DNA of 13,337 nucleotides from NCBI GenBank assembly GCA_019416265.1, contig DXXQ01000050.1:1-13337 (forward strand), read 5' to 3'. The position numbers and the translations under genes are program-made. Source of the DNA: Clostridiales bacterium. Lineage in GTDB: Bacteria; Bacillota; Clostridia; Lachnospirales; Lachnospiraceae. The notes under the pieces were generated by a model, which worked only from the letters and a program-made list of their open reading frames with translations, did not search any database and was not told the origin of the DNA. Position 1 is the stretch's first letter; each line of letters opens with the position of its first letter. Below, one piece after another: positions 7,124 to 13,105 of this stretch.

Positions 7124-8458
7124 ATGAAAAAGCGTATTCTCAGTCATACCAGCATTCTTATTGTGCTGTCGGTAATTTTCACCTTCCTGGCTGCCAGCGT
7201 GATCATGTACGGGAAATTCAATTCCTATATCAATCAGGGAATCCACAATGAGGCACAGTATATAAGACTTGGGATCGAGCAGTCAGGAGAAGGATTTCTC
7301 ACAGAAAAAGTGGGGGATGTGACAAGCAGCAGAATCACTCTGACAGACAGGGACGGAACCGTTCTGTTTGACAGTGTGGCTGACCCGGAAAAGCTTCCCA
7401 ATCACAGTGACCGTCCGGAGTTTATCGAGGCTTTGCGACAGGGGGAGGGAGAGAGCTTCCGGTTCTCGGAGACTCTTTCCAGCCAGACGTTTTACTATGC
7501 GGTGCGTCTGGAATCCGGAGATATCCTGCGGGTGGCAAAAACCACGGAGAGCTTTTTTAATATGCTGCTTTCCAGCTTCACCCTTCTGGGAATTCTTGTC
7601 CTTCTGATCCTTGCTGCAGAGTTCTTTCTGGTACAGAGAAGAACAGAAAAGCTCATCGAGCCCATTAACAAGCTGGATCTGGAGCATCCTCTGCAGAATG
7701 TGTGCTACGAGGAGCTGCGCCCTCTTCTTGTGCGTGTGGACAATCAGAATAAACAGATCGCCCAGCAGGTGGAGGAACTGAAAAATGCAGATGCCATGAG
7801 AAAGGAATTTTCCGCCAATGTCTCCCATGAGCTGAAAACCCCGCTGATGTCCATTTCCGGCTATGCGGAGCTGATGATGAACGGGATGGTTCCGGCAGAT
7901 AAGGTACCGGAGTTTTCGGGAAGAATCTATCATGAATCGGAGCGTCTGTCCAATCTTGTGGCAGATATCATCCAGCTTTCCAGACTGGACGAAAAGAACG
8001 GTGAAATGATGTTTGAGGCTGTGGATATCGGAGAGCTTGGAGAGGATGTGGTAAAAAATCTTCGGGAGCGGGCTCTGAGGAAAAATATTAATTTTGAATT
8101 TACAGGGGAGAGCGCAGGTGTGCGCGGTGTGCGCCATGTGCTTTATGAAATGTTTTACAATATTACAGACAATGCCATCCGCTATACCCAGGAAGGCGGT
8201 TCCGTGAAGGTCTTCGCAGGAAAAAGGGAGGGGGTTCCCTATTACCGGGTGGAAGATAACGGGATCGGTATTCCAAAGGCGGAGCAGTCGAGGATCTTCG
8301 AGCGTTTTTACAGGGTGGACAAGAGCCACTCCAGAGAAACCGGAGGGACAGGACTTGGCCTTTCCATTGTAAAACACGGAGTTCTCCTTCACCATGCAAA
8401 GATCATATTGGAAAGTGAACCCGGAAAGGGAACAAAAATGGAGCTGCTTTTTAAGTAA
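7124..8458 (+). CDS. phoR: PhoR-like sensor histidine kinase
   Basis: The 445-residue membrane kinase is the partner of the regulator immediately upstream. It has a first transmembrane helix (about 9-30), an extracytoplasmic sensor domain (about 31-144) with LTDRDGTVLFDS, as in many Firmicutes PhoR proteins, and a second helix (about 146-168). A linker with PINKLDLEHP takes the place of a clear HAMP domain. The dimerisation domain has the phospho-accepting H235 in SHELKTP. The ATPase domain has an N box near N346, G1 DNGIG (378-382), FERFYRVD and G2 GGTGLG (407-412). ATG 7124 is chosen because AGGAGAG (7112-7118) is 5 nt upstream; an in-frame GTG at 7118 lies inside that site and is unlikely. 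The regulator stop ends 2 nt before this ATG. The ligand is not visible in sequence. In Bacillus and E. coli such kinases respond to cell-wall intermediates or to the Pst/PhoU complex; here the PhoU part of the cotransporter is a candidate partner. Confidence 0.9.
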   Translation: MKKRILSHTSILIVLSVIFTFLAASVIMYGKFNSYINQGIHNEAQYIRLGIEQSGEGFLTEKVGDVTSSRITLTDRDGTVLFDSVADPEKLPNHSDRPEFIEALRQGEGESFRFSETLSSQTFYYAVRLESGDILRVAKTTESFFNMLLSSFTLLGILVLLILAAEFFLVQRRTEKLIEPINKLDLEHPLQNVCYEELRPLLVRVDNQNKQIAQQVEELKNADAMRKEFSANVSHELKTPLMSISGYAELMMNGMVPADKVPEFSGRIYHESERLSNLVADIIQLSRLDEKNGEMMFEAVDIGELGEDVVKNLRERALRKNINFEFTGESAGVRGVRHVLYEMFYNITDNAIRYTQEGGSVKVFAGKREGVPYYRVEDNGIGIPKAEQSRIFERFYRVDKSHSRETGGTGLGLSIVKHGVLLHHAKIILESEPGKGTKMELLFK

Positions 8459-8473
8459 AGCAGCTCCGTTTTT
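8440..8473. terminator. Two-way terminator between the phoR-like and araC-like genes
   Basis: A perfect 11-bp inverted repeat GGAGCTGCTTT (8440-8450) and AAAGCAGCTCC (8457-8467) has a 6-nt loop. It is followed by G and five T on the plus strand (8469-8473). On the minus strand the hairpin is followed by a five-T run after one A (the A run at 8434-8438). It can therefore stop both convergent transcripts. The phoR stop codon (8456-8458) straddles the loop and right arm, and the araC stop (8472-8474) lies in the T run. Confidence 0.85.
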
Positions 8474-9368
8474 AACGGTCGCGCTCGGACAGGGCCTTGA
8501 TGGAGATGGCGTACTCCGAAGGAGTCATGCCCGATATTTTTTTGAACTGTCTTGAAAAATAGTGGATGGAGGAATAGCCAAGAAATTCCGAAATCTGGGT
8601 GAAGTTCATCTGATTCTCCCGGATGAGCTGCTTGGCCAGATCTATTTTCATCTGGGAAAAGAAATCGATGACACCGCACTGATGCTGTTCCCGGAACATT
8701 TTCTGAAGCTGGGAGCGGCCGATCAGATTGTCATGGCAGATCTGGGGAATGGTCACGCTTTCCCGGATATGCTCCTCCAGATAAAACATTACTTTATTAT
8801 AGGCTGCGGAATCGTTTTTCAGATTCGCGAACTTGCTGATGGGAACAGAAAGCTGGGGAAAAGAGTGCCTGCGGATCATATAGATCAGCATCTGCTCCAG
8901 ATAAAGCCTGATCAGCTGCTGGGAACCGAACAGGGAATCCTTTTTTTTCTCCATTTTCTGAAGGTAGGGATCGTCAAGAGGGGTGGAGATACACCGCCTT
9001 GCCTCGGCGATCAGCATACCGATCAGCCTGCGCTCTGTATCGGAAAGATTGAGAATCTTATTTTCAAAAAAGGACATACAGGGAGAAGTTGTCTCAAAGG
9101 AGACAACCACAATATTCGGAGCGCTTTTTCCCACTGCGGTAAGCGTGTGGAACTCGTTTGGTTTATGGAAAATAAGCTGCCCGCTGTTGAGAATATGAGT
9201 TCCGGTGTCAGTCTGTACCTCGGCAGTTCCCTTGTCAACACACTGAAACTCCCAGAAATTGTGGCGTTCCCCTGCGAAATGAAAATCGCTGCGGTATTCA
9301 AAATAGTGTACCGTATAAATAAAATCTATATGTAAATCTTCATCCAGCATAAATTTCTCGTAAGCCAT
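8472..9368 (-). CDS. AraC-family transcriptional regulator
   Basis: The 298-residue protein has an N-terminal cupin-like effector-binding domain (about 20-110; HNFWEFQCVDKGTAEV, and LIFHKPNEFHTL, a typical AraC-binding-domain strand pair). A helical linker follows, then two helix-turn-helix units at the C-terminus (about 195-295; IPQICHDNLIGRSQLQKMFREQ, and ISEFLGYSSIHYFSRQFKKISGMTPSEYA). Such regulators sense a sugar and activate nearby catabolic or uptake genes by binding direct repeats next to the -35. ATG 9368 is chosen because AAAGGGA lies 8 nt upstream; an in-frame TTG two codons earlier is too close to that site. The gene is divergent from the sugar-transport operon, a classic arrangement for its specific activator. 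TGTGCAAAA-like repeats in the shared intergenic region are candidate binding sites. The sugar is unknown. Confidence 0.9.
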   Translation of the reverse strand: MAYEKFMLDEDLHIDFIYTVHYFEYRSDFHFAGERHNFWEFQCVDKGTAEVQTDTGTHILNSGQLIFHKPNEFHTLTAVGKSAPNIVVVSFETTSPCMSFFENKILNLSDTERRLIGMLIAEARRCISTPLDDPYLQKMEKKKDSLFGSQQLIRLYLEQMLIYMIRRHSFPQLSVPISKFANLKNDSAAYNKVMFYLEEHIRESVTIPQICHDNLIGRSQLQKMFREQHQCGVIDFFSQMKIDLAKQLIRENQMNFTQISEFLGYSSIHYFSRQFKKISGMTPSEYAISIKALSERDR

Positions 9369-9421
9369 AATCAAAATCCCTTTCTTGTATGCGAATGATT
9401 TTTTCTAACCATGATAAAGTA

Positions 9422-9450
9422 AGTATAACGTAAATTGTGCAAAAAAAAAA
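9422..9450 (-). promoter_or_regulatory. Candidate araC promoter with TTGCAC element
   Basis: Read on the minus strand, TATACT (9427 to 9422) is a good -10. The -35 position is only a T run (9450 to 9445). TTGCACAA, the reverse complement of the TTGTGCAA motif, lies between them (9442 to 9435), so the regulator could act on its own gene. The leader would be about 45-50 nt. Confidence 0.4.
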
Positions 9451-9484
9451 GAGTTTTCTGTATTGACAGACAAAGGAGGGGAAT

Positions 9485-9503
9485 GTGTTCTAATGTAGAA
9501 CAC
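9485..9503. promoter_or_regulatory. Operator-like palindrome GTGTTCTAATGTAGAACAC
   Basis: Perfect 8-bp arms (GTGTTCTA and TAGAACAC) flank a 3-nt centre. The inner pattern TGTTC-N7-GAACA recurs at 12939-12955 in front of the nucleotidyltransferase gene. Size and symmetry suit a dimeric regulator with one helix-turn-helix per monomer. The spacing does not match the Gram-positive LexA box (GAAC-N4-GTTC), so the binder is unknown. Confidence 0.5.
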
Positions 9504-9558
9504 TTGAAAATCACAAAGCGTTCGGCGTTTTGCCTAATAGATTCGTGCAATCTGTCAA

Positions 9559-9616
9559 GAAAAATCCTATTTGTGCAAAAGTAATGAACGATTGTGTAAA
9601 TACAAAATGTGCAAAA
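9559..9616 (+). promoter_or_regulatory. Activator-site cluster (TGTGCAAAA repeats) upstream of the sugar operon
   Basis: TTGTGCAAAA (9571-9580), TTGTGTAAAT (9592-9601) and ATGTGCAAAA (9607-9616) lie in the same orientation; the first two are exactly 21 bp apart, two helical turns. The first copy sits at the end of a 22-nt element (9559-9580) that recurs at 12961-12982. A looser CGTGCAA lies at 9544-9550. Same-orientation repeats two turns apart next to a promoter without a good -35 are what an AraC-type activator needs, and its gene is adjacent. Binding itself is inference. Confidence 0.6.
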
Positions 9617-9617
9617 G

Positions 9618-9626
9618 TGCTAAAAT
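9618..9626 (+). promoter_or_regulatory. Extended -10 of the sugar-transport operon
   Basis: TGCTAAAAT gives an extended -10 with hexamer TAAAAT (9621-9626). No -35-like hexamer lies 16-18 bp upstream (AAATAC or similar), and the TTGTGTAAAT repeat overlaps that place. This suggests an activator-dependent promoter. The leader to the start codon would be about 80 nt. Confidence 0.5.
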
Positions 9627-9712
9627 CATAAATATAAACAAGCGGAATTAGTCAAAACAACTAAAACCGTGAAACGACAGTGAACTTATTTATTGAAGGA
9701 GGAAAAGAAATT

Positions 9713-10963
9713 ATGGGATTAAAAAAGAAACTTCTTAGCGCTGCATTATGTGCTGCAATGGTGGGAACAATGGTTGCTCCTGTTACAACTGTTCAGGCTG
9801 CAGACGACACAATCGTTTACTGGTCCATGTGGGAATCCACAGAACCTCAGGGACAGGCTATCCAGGAAGCAGTTGATGCTTACATGGCAGAAACAGGTGT
9901 AAAGGTAGATCTTCAGTTCAAAGGACGTACAGGAAACCGTGAGGCTCTTCAGCCTGCACTTGACGGCGGCACACAGATCGATATGTTCGATGAAGATATT
10001 GACCGTGTAAACACAATGTATGCAGATTACCTGATGGATCTGGAAGAGCTTGCAAAAGGAAATGATTACGAAGCAACTGCGAACGCAGGTCTTATTGCAG
10101 CATGTAGAGAAGCAGGTGGCGGCACATTAAAGACAATTCCTTATCAGCCGAACGTTTTCGCATTCTTCTACAACAAAGCTCTGTTTGAGCAGGCCGGAAT
10201 TGAAAAAGAACCTGCAACATGGGCTGAGTTCCTTGATGCCTGCCAGAAATTAAAAGATGCTGGTATTACACCAATGACAATGGATGACGCATACGCTACC
10301 TGTGTGATCGGATATCACCTTGGAAGACTTGTTGGTGAAGAAAGAGTAAAAGAAATCGTTAATAACGGCGAATGGGATGACCCGGCAGTTCTTCAGATGG
10401 CAAAAGATATTGAAGATCTTGCTTCTAAAGGATACTTCTCAGAGATGGTTGGCTCCAACGTATGGCCGGCAGGTCAGAACTCTGAATTAGCAGTTGGAAC
10501 AGTTGCTATGTACCTCAATGGTTCCTGGCTTCCAAATGAAGTTATCAACATGACTGGTCCTGATTTCCAGTGGGGCAGCTTCCCATACCCGGCATTAGAG
10601 GGCGGTGTAAACGGAACTGAGACAAACAACTTTGGTGCACAGGTATTTGCAATCAACAAAGACTCCAAAATGGCTAAAGAAGCATTCGACCTGATTACAT
10701 TTATCACAAAGGGCGAATATGACAAGAAACTTGCTGATATGTCCAATGGTATCCCTGCTGATACTACAAACACAGAATGGCCGGCACTGATGGCAGGCGT
10801 GAAACCTACCATGGATGCTTGTACCGATCGTTTCACATGGGCATGCGGTGTTGAGTCTAATGTAGATATGACACCTATTATCAAAGAAAACTTCATCAAA
10901 TTAATGGCTGGTTCCTATACTGCAGACGAATTTGTAGCTGCTATGACAGAGGCTGCGAAATAA
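9713..10963 (+). CDS. Sugar ABC transporter substrate-binding protein (CUT1, family 1)
   Basis: The 416-residue extracytoplasmic protein would capture a sugar or oligosaccharide and deliver it to the two permeases downstream. A signal peptide is clear: MGLKKK, a hydrophobic core, then VQA before ADDTIVYWSMW, giving an AxA-type cleavage near residue 29-30. Mature features of family 1 follow: TIVYWSMWESTEPQGQAIQEAVDAYMAETGVKVDLQF, the YQPNVFAFFYNKALFEQAGI segment (about 145-165), TWAEFLDACQKLKDAGITP, a GTVAMYLNGSW motif (about 265) and a C-terminal lobe ending FVAAMTEAAK. The cysteine in SAALCAAM is preceded by Leu, so no standard lipobox is seen, unusual for a Gram-positive binding protein. 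ATG 9713 follows GAAGGAGG (9695-9702); an in-frame GTG at 9680 lies before that site and is rejected. The first gene of the operon is followed by an attenuating hairpin. The specific sugar cannot be told. Confidence 0.92.
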   Translation: MGLKKKLLSAALCAAMVGTMVAPVTTVQAADDTIVYWSMWESTEPQGQAIQEAVDAYMAETGVKVDLQFKGRTGNREALQPALDGGTQIDMFDEDIDRVNTMYADYLMDLEELAKGNDYEATANAGLIAACREAGGGTLKTIPYQPNVFAFFYNKALFEQAGIEKEPATWAEFLDACQKLKDAGITPMTMDDAYATCVIGYHLGRLVGEERVKEIVNNGEWDDPAVLQMAKDIEDLASKGYFSEMVGSNVWPAGQNSELAVGTVAMYLNGSWLPNEVINMTGPDFQWGSFPYPALEGGVNGTETNNFGAQVFAINKDSKMAKEAFDLITFITKGEYDKKLADMSNGIPADTTNTEWPALMAGVKPTMDACTDRFTWACGVESNVDMTPIIKENFIKLMAGSYTADEFVAAMTEAAK

Positions 10964-10996
10964 TTAAGTAGAACCTAATTAAATTGAACCTAAATC

Positions 10997-11038
10997 AGAG
11001 ATGGTGGCATCGTTCACACGCTGCCGCCATCTCTTTTT
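10997..11038 (+). terminator. Intercistronic terminator/attenuator between the binding protein and permeases
   Basis: AGAGATGGTGGCA (10997-11009) pairs with TGCCGCCATCTCT (11022-11034), 13 pairs with one G-U. The stem continues past a single mismatch with CGT/ACG to a TCAC loop, and five T follow (11034-11038). Partial read-through would give much more binding protein than permease, the usual stoichiometry in such operons. It lies 33 nt past the stop codon and 24 nt before the permease start. Upstream GAACCTAA occurs twice, 15 bp apart (10971 and 10986). Confidence 0.85.
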
Positions 11039-11062
11039 AAATGGGAAAGGGAGGAAAAACTA

Positions 11063-11968
11063 TTGAAAAAAAATAAAACCATGATCGTGGTCTTTCTGAC
11101 TCCTGCAGTTGTTCTGTTTCTGGGTATTTTCCTTTATCCGATCGTCAGAACCATTATCATGAGCTTTTTCAACATTGAGGGCGTTACAGACCCAATGAGT
11201 AAATGGGCATTTGTAGGCATTGACAACTATGTGAAGCTTTTTAACACCAGTCTTTTCCGAACATCTTTCTATAACCTGTTCCGTATCTGGCTGTATGGCG
11301 GGCTTATTGTAATGTCACTGTCTTTACTTTTTGCGGTTATCCTTACAAGCGGTATCCGCGGAAAGAAATTTTTCCGTGCCATCATTTACATGCCGAATAT
11401 CGTAAGTGCAGTTGCTCTTGCAACAATGTGGCTTCAGTATGTATACAGCCCGCAGTTCGGTCTTGTGAAAAATGTGCTGCAATTCCTTGGACTTGAGGAA
11501 TTGTCAAAGGTTCAGCTTCTTGACACAGACCATAAATTCTGGTCTCTGCTGATTGCTTACTGCTTTGGTATGGTAGGTTATCATATGCTGATCTGGCTTT
11601 CCGGTATTGAGCGTATCAGTCCGGAATATTATGAGGCTGCAACTATTGACGGTGCAAATAAGATCAATCAGTTCCGCTATATGACACTGCCTCTTTTAAA
11701 AGGTGTGTTCAAGACAAATCTGACGATGTGGACGGTAAGCTCTGTAGGATTCTTCGTATGGTCGCAGCTTTTCTCCAACGTTACGGCGGATACACAGACG
11801 ATCACTCCGTATGTATACATGTACATGCAGATCTTCGGCGGAGGAAATACGGTAACAGAGCGTAACTCCGGTCTTGGAGCTGCCATTGGCGTACTTTTAA
11901 GTATCTGTGTGGTTGTGATCTTCACAATCTGTAATAAAGCCATCAAAGATGATGATCTGGAATTCTAA
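11063..11968 (+). CDS. Sugar ABC transporter permease, MalF/UgpA type
   Basis: This 301-residue inner-membrane subunit of the CUT1 importer has about six helices, the first at residues 7-27 (IVVFLTPAVVLFLGIFLYPIV). It carries the cytoplasmic EAA loop EAATIDGA (191-198) followed by FRYMTLPLLKG, which docks the ATPase. The conserved GLxNYVKLFN-type region near residue 55 (FVGIDNYVKLFNTS) is typical. The start codon is TTG: AGGGAGG (11048-11054) lies 8 nt upstream, and no in-frame ATG or GTG has a comparable site (ATG at residue 7 would cut into the first helix). It forms a heterodimer with the product of the next gene, whose start lies 15 nt past this stop. Separated from the binding-protein gene by a terminator. 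Confidence 0.9.
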   Translation: MKKNKTMIVVFLTPAVVLFLGIFLYPIVRTIIMSFFNIEGVTDPMSKWAFVGIDNYVKLFNTSLFRTSFYNLFRIWLYGGLIVMSLSLLFAVILTSGIRGKKFFRAIIYMPNIVSAVALATMWLQYVYSPQFGLVKNVLQFLGLEELSKVQLLDTDHKFWSLLIAYCFGMVGYHMLIWLSGIERISPEYYEAATIDGANKINQFRYMTLPLLKGVFKTNLTMWTVSSVGFFVWSQLFSNVTADTQTITPYVYMYMQIFGGGNTVTERNSGLGAAIGVLLSICVVVIFTICNKAIKDDDLEF

Positions 11969-11983
11969 AAGGAGGGATGAGCT

Positions 11984-12862
11984 ATGGCAAAAGAAAAAGA
12001 ACCGCGTAAACCATTTAACCTGAAAAAAGAGCTGAAGCTTGCCCCCGGCTACATTATCCTGCTGCTCTGGGTTATCTTCACCATCATGCTTTTGGGCTGG
12101 GTGTTCTGCGCCAGCTTCTCCACAACAGCGGAGATCTTTCAGGGTAAAACACTTCGATTTGAATCAGGACTGCATTTTGAGAACTATGCGAAAGCATGGA
12201 GCGGCTCCGGTGTGGCAGGTTTCTTCGGAAACTCCCTGCTGTATTCTGTCGTTTCCTGCGTTGCGCTGATTTTAATCTGCGCGCCTGCAGCTTATGTTCT
12301 TTCACGTTTTGATTTTATTGCAAATAAATTTATCCAGACCGGATTTGTTTCCGCTATGGGTGTTCCGGCGATCATGGTAGTGCTCCCGCTGTTCAGCTTT
12401 ATTTCCGGTATGGGAATCCTCAACAATGTTCCCCTTGCCAAGACAACGCTGATCGTACTTTATGTGGGCATCAATGTACCATACACAACCATCTTCCTGC
12501 TGACCTTCTTCAGTAATATTTCAAAGACATATGAGGAAGCGGCAGCAATCGACGGATGTCCTCCAATGCGTACCTTCTGGAAGATCATGTTCCCGATGGC
12601 GCAGACAGGTATTGTGACAGTTACAATCTTTAACTTTATCAATATCTGGAACGAGTATTTCCTGTCCCTGATTTTTGCAAGTTCAGACAAACTGAAACCG
12701 GTAGCTCCAGGTCTTTATGGTATGATCAACTCCATGAAATATACGGGAGACTGGGCTGGTATGTTTGCGGCAGTTATCATTGTATTCCTGCCAACCTTCA
12801 TTCTGTATATATTCCTCTCTGAGAAAATTATCGGCGGCGTTACCGGCGGTATCAAAGGGTGA
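11984..12862 (+). CDS. Sugar ABC transporter permease, MalG/UgpE type
   Basis: This 292-residue second permease of the importer has six predicted helices. The first (about 22-45, YIILLLWVIFTIMLLGWVFCASF) is followed by an extracytoplasmic loop with LHFENYAKAW. The EAA motif EAAAIDG (185-191) is followed by CPPMRTFWKIMFPM. The protein ends IIGGVTGGIKG, the C-terminus typical of MalG-type CUT1 permeases. ATG 11984 has AAAGGAGGGA upstream with good spacing. No ATPase gene follows; in many Firmicutes a shared MsmK-type ATPase encoded elsewhere serves several CUT1 permeases, and that is the likely case here. No glycosidase is encoded in the window, which leaves the substrate open. Confidence 0.9.
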   Translation: MAKEKEPRKPFNLKKELKLAPGYIILLLWVIFTIMLLGWVFCASFSTTAEIFQGKTLRFESGLHFENYAKAWSGSGVAGFFGNSLLYSVVSCVALILICAPAAYVLSRFDFIANKFIQTGFVSAMGVPAIMVVLPLFSFISGMGILNNVPLAKTTLIVLYVGINVPYTTIFLLTFFSNISKTYEEAAAIDGCPPMRTFWKIMFPMAQTGIVTVTIFNFINIWNEYFLSLIFASSDKLKPVAPGLYGMINSMKYTGDWAGMFAAVIIVFLPTFILYIFLSEKIIGGVTGGIKG

Positions 12863-12868
12863 CAGCTT

Positions 12869-12900
12869 AAGAGGCGCCTGCCGGTCAGGCGTCTCTTTTT
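12869..12900 (+). terminator. Terminator of the sugar-transport operon
   Basis: AGAGGCGCCTG (12870-12880) pairs with CAGGCGTCTCT (12886-12896) around a 5-nt loop CCGGT, with one G-U and an extra outer A-T pair, followed by a five-T run (12896-12900). It begins 7 nt after the permease stop and ends the operon, so the next gene needs its own promoter. Confidence 0.88.
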
Positions 12901-12938
12901 CTAAAAAAAATACAGAGTTCACGGGGAAAATCTGTTGT

Positions 12939-12955
12939 TGTTCACTATGTGAACA
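12939..12955. promoter_or_regulatory. Second TGTTC-N7-GAACA palindrome
   Basis: TGTTCAC and GTGAACA (7-bp arms) flank TAT. The outer five bases on each side and the 7-nt spacing are identical to the palindrome at 9486-9502. It ends 5 nt before the shared 22-nt element (12961-12982). This suggests a common regulator for the sugar operon and the nucleotidyltransferase gene; the factor is unknown. Confidence 0.5.
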
Positions 12956-12960
12956 GTAAC

Positions 12961-13028
12961 GAAAACTCCTATATGTGCAAAAAATCGGACAATTAGGAAA
13001 AGAAAAATTCTTTTGACAGGAATATAAT
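12961..13028 (+). promoter_or_regulatory. Promoter region of the nucleotidyltransferase gene with the shared activator element
   Basis: The element at 12961-12982 (core TCCTATATGTGCAAAA, 12967-12982) matches 9559-9580 at 20 of 22 positions. A perfect -10 hexamer TATAAT (13023-13028) starts 41 nt after the element ends, the same distance as in the sugar operon. No -35 lies 16-18 bp before TATAAT. A TTGACA (13013-13018) is only 4 bp away and could pair at best with a weak -10 near 13034-13039. An activator-dependent promoter is the simplest reading. Confidence 0.55.
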
Positions 13029-13043
13029 AGGATTAACGTAAGA

Positions 13044-13086
13044 GATTTGAAAAAAGAGAATCGCCCTGTGCGATTTTGAAAAAAGA
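13044..13086 (+). repeat. Small hairpin bracketed by direct repeats in the leader of the nucleotidyltransferase gene
   Basis: GATTTGAAAAAAGA (13044-13057) recurs as GATTTTGAAAAAAGA (13072-13086). Between and overlapping them AATCGC (13059-13064) and GCGATT (13070-13075) form a 6-bp stem with a 5-nt loop. It lies in the predicted 5' leader. The T run after the stem is only four bases, so it is a poor terminator. Function unknown. Confidence 0.35.
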
Positions 13087-13105
13087 AAGAAAAGAGGAAA
13101 AAATT

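Larger units (their letters stand above)
9369..9712. other. Divergent regulatory region between the AraC regulator and the sugar ABC operon (no gene seen)
   Basis: This 344-nt A/T-rich region has no convincing coding frame. From left to right it holds a candidate minus-strand araC promoter, a TTGTGCAAAA copy (9435-9444), an isolated TTGACA (9463-9468) with no good partner, and a palindrome (9485-9503). These are followed by an AGATT/AATCT inverted repeat (9539-9553), a cluster of TGTGCAAAA-type motifs (9571-9616), an extended -10 (9618-9626) and a long leader with GAAGGAGG (9695-9702). It is unusually rich in repeated motifs for its size. Confidence 0.75.

Noticed and set aside
7283..8395. 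Long open frame (about 370 codons) on the minus strand opposite the kinase gene
   Set aside because: No recognisable domain, low-complexity His/Leu/Phe-rich translation, no ribosome site, and it lies wholly opposite a clearly conserved histidine kinase.
8562..9335. Open frame of about 257 codons on the plus strand opposite the AraC gene
   Set aside because: The minus-strand translation has clear AraC domains; the plus-strand product resembles nothing and lacks a ribosome site.
9463..9494. TTGACA (9463-9468) with TCTAAT (9489-9494) as a promoter for the sugar operon
   Set aside because: Spacing is 20 bp, the second hexamer lies within the palindrome, and the leader would be over 200 nt; the extended -10 at 9618-9626 is a better candidate.
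9680..9712. GTG 9680 as an upstream start of the sugar binding protein
   Set aside because: It precedes the GAAGGAGG site and would put acidic residues before the signal peptide; ATG 9713 fits both ribosome site and signal.
13013..13028. TTGACA and TATAAT as a -35/-10 pair before the nucleotidyltransferase gene
   Set aside because: Only 4 bp separate them; they cannot serve the same sigma-A promoter.
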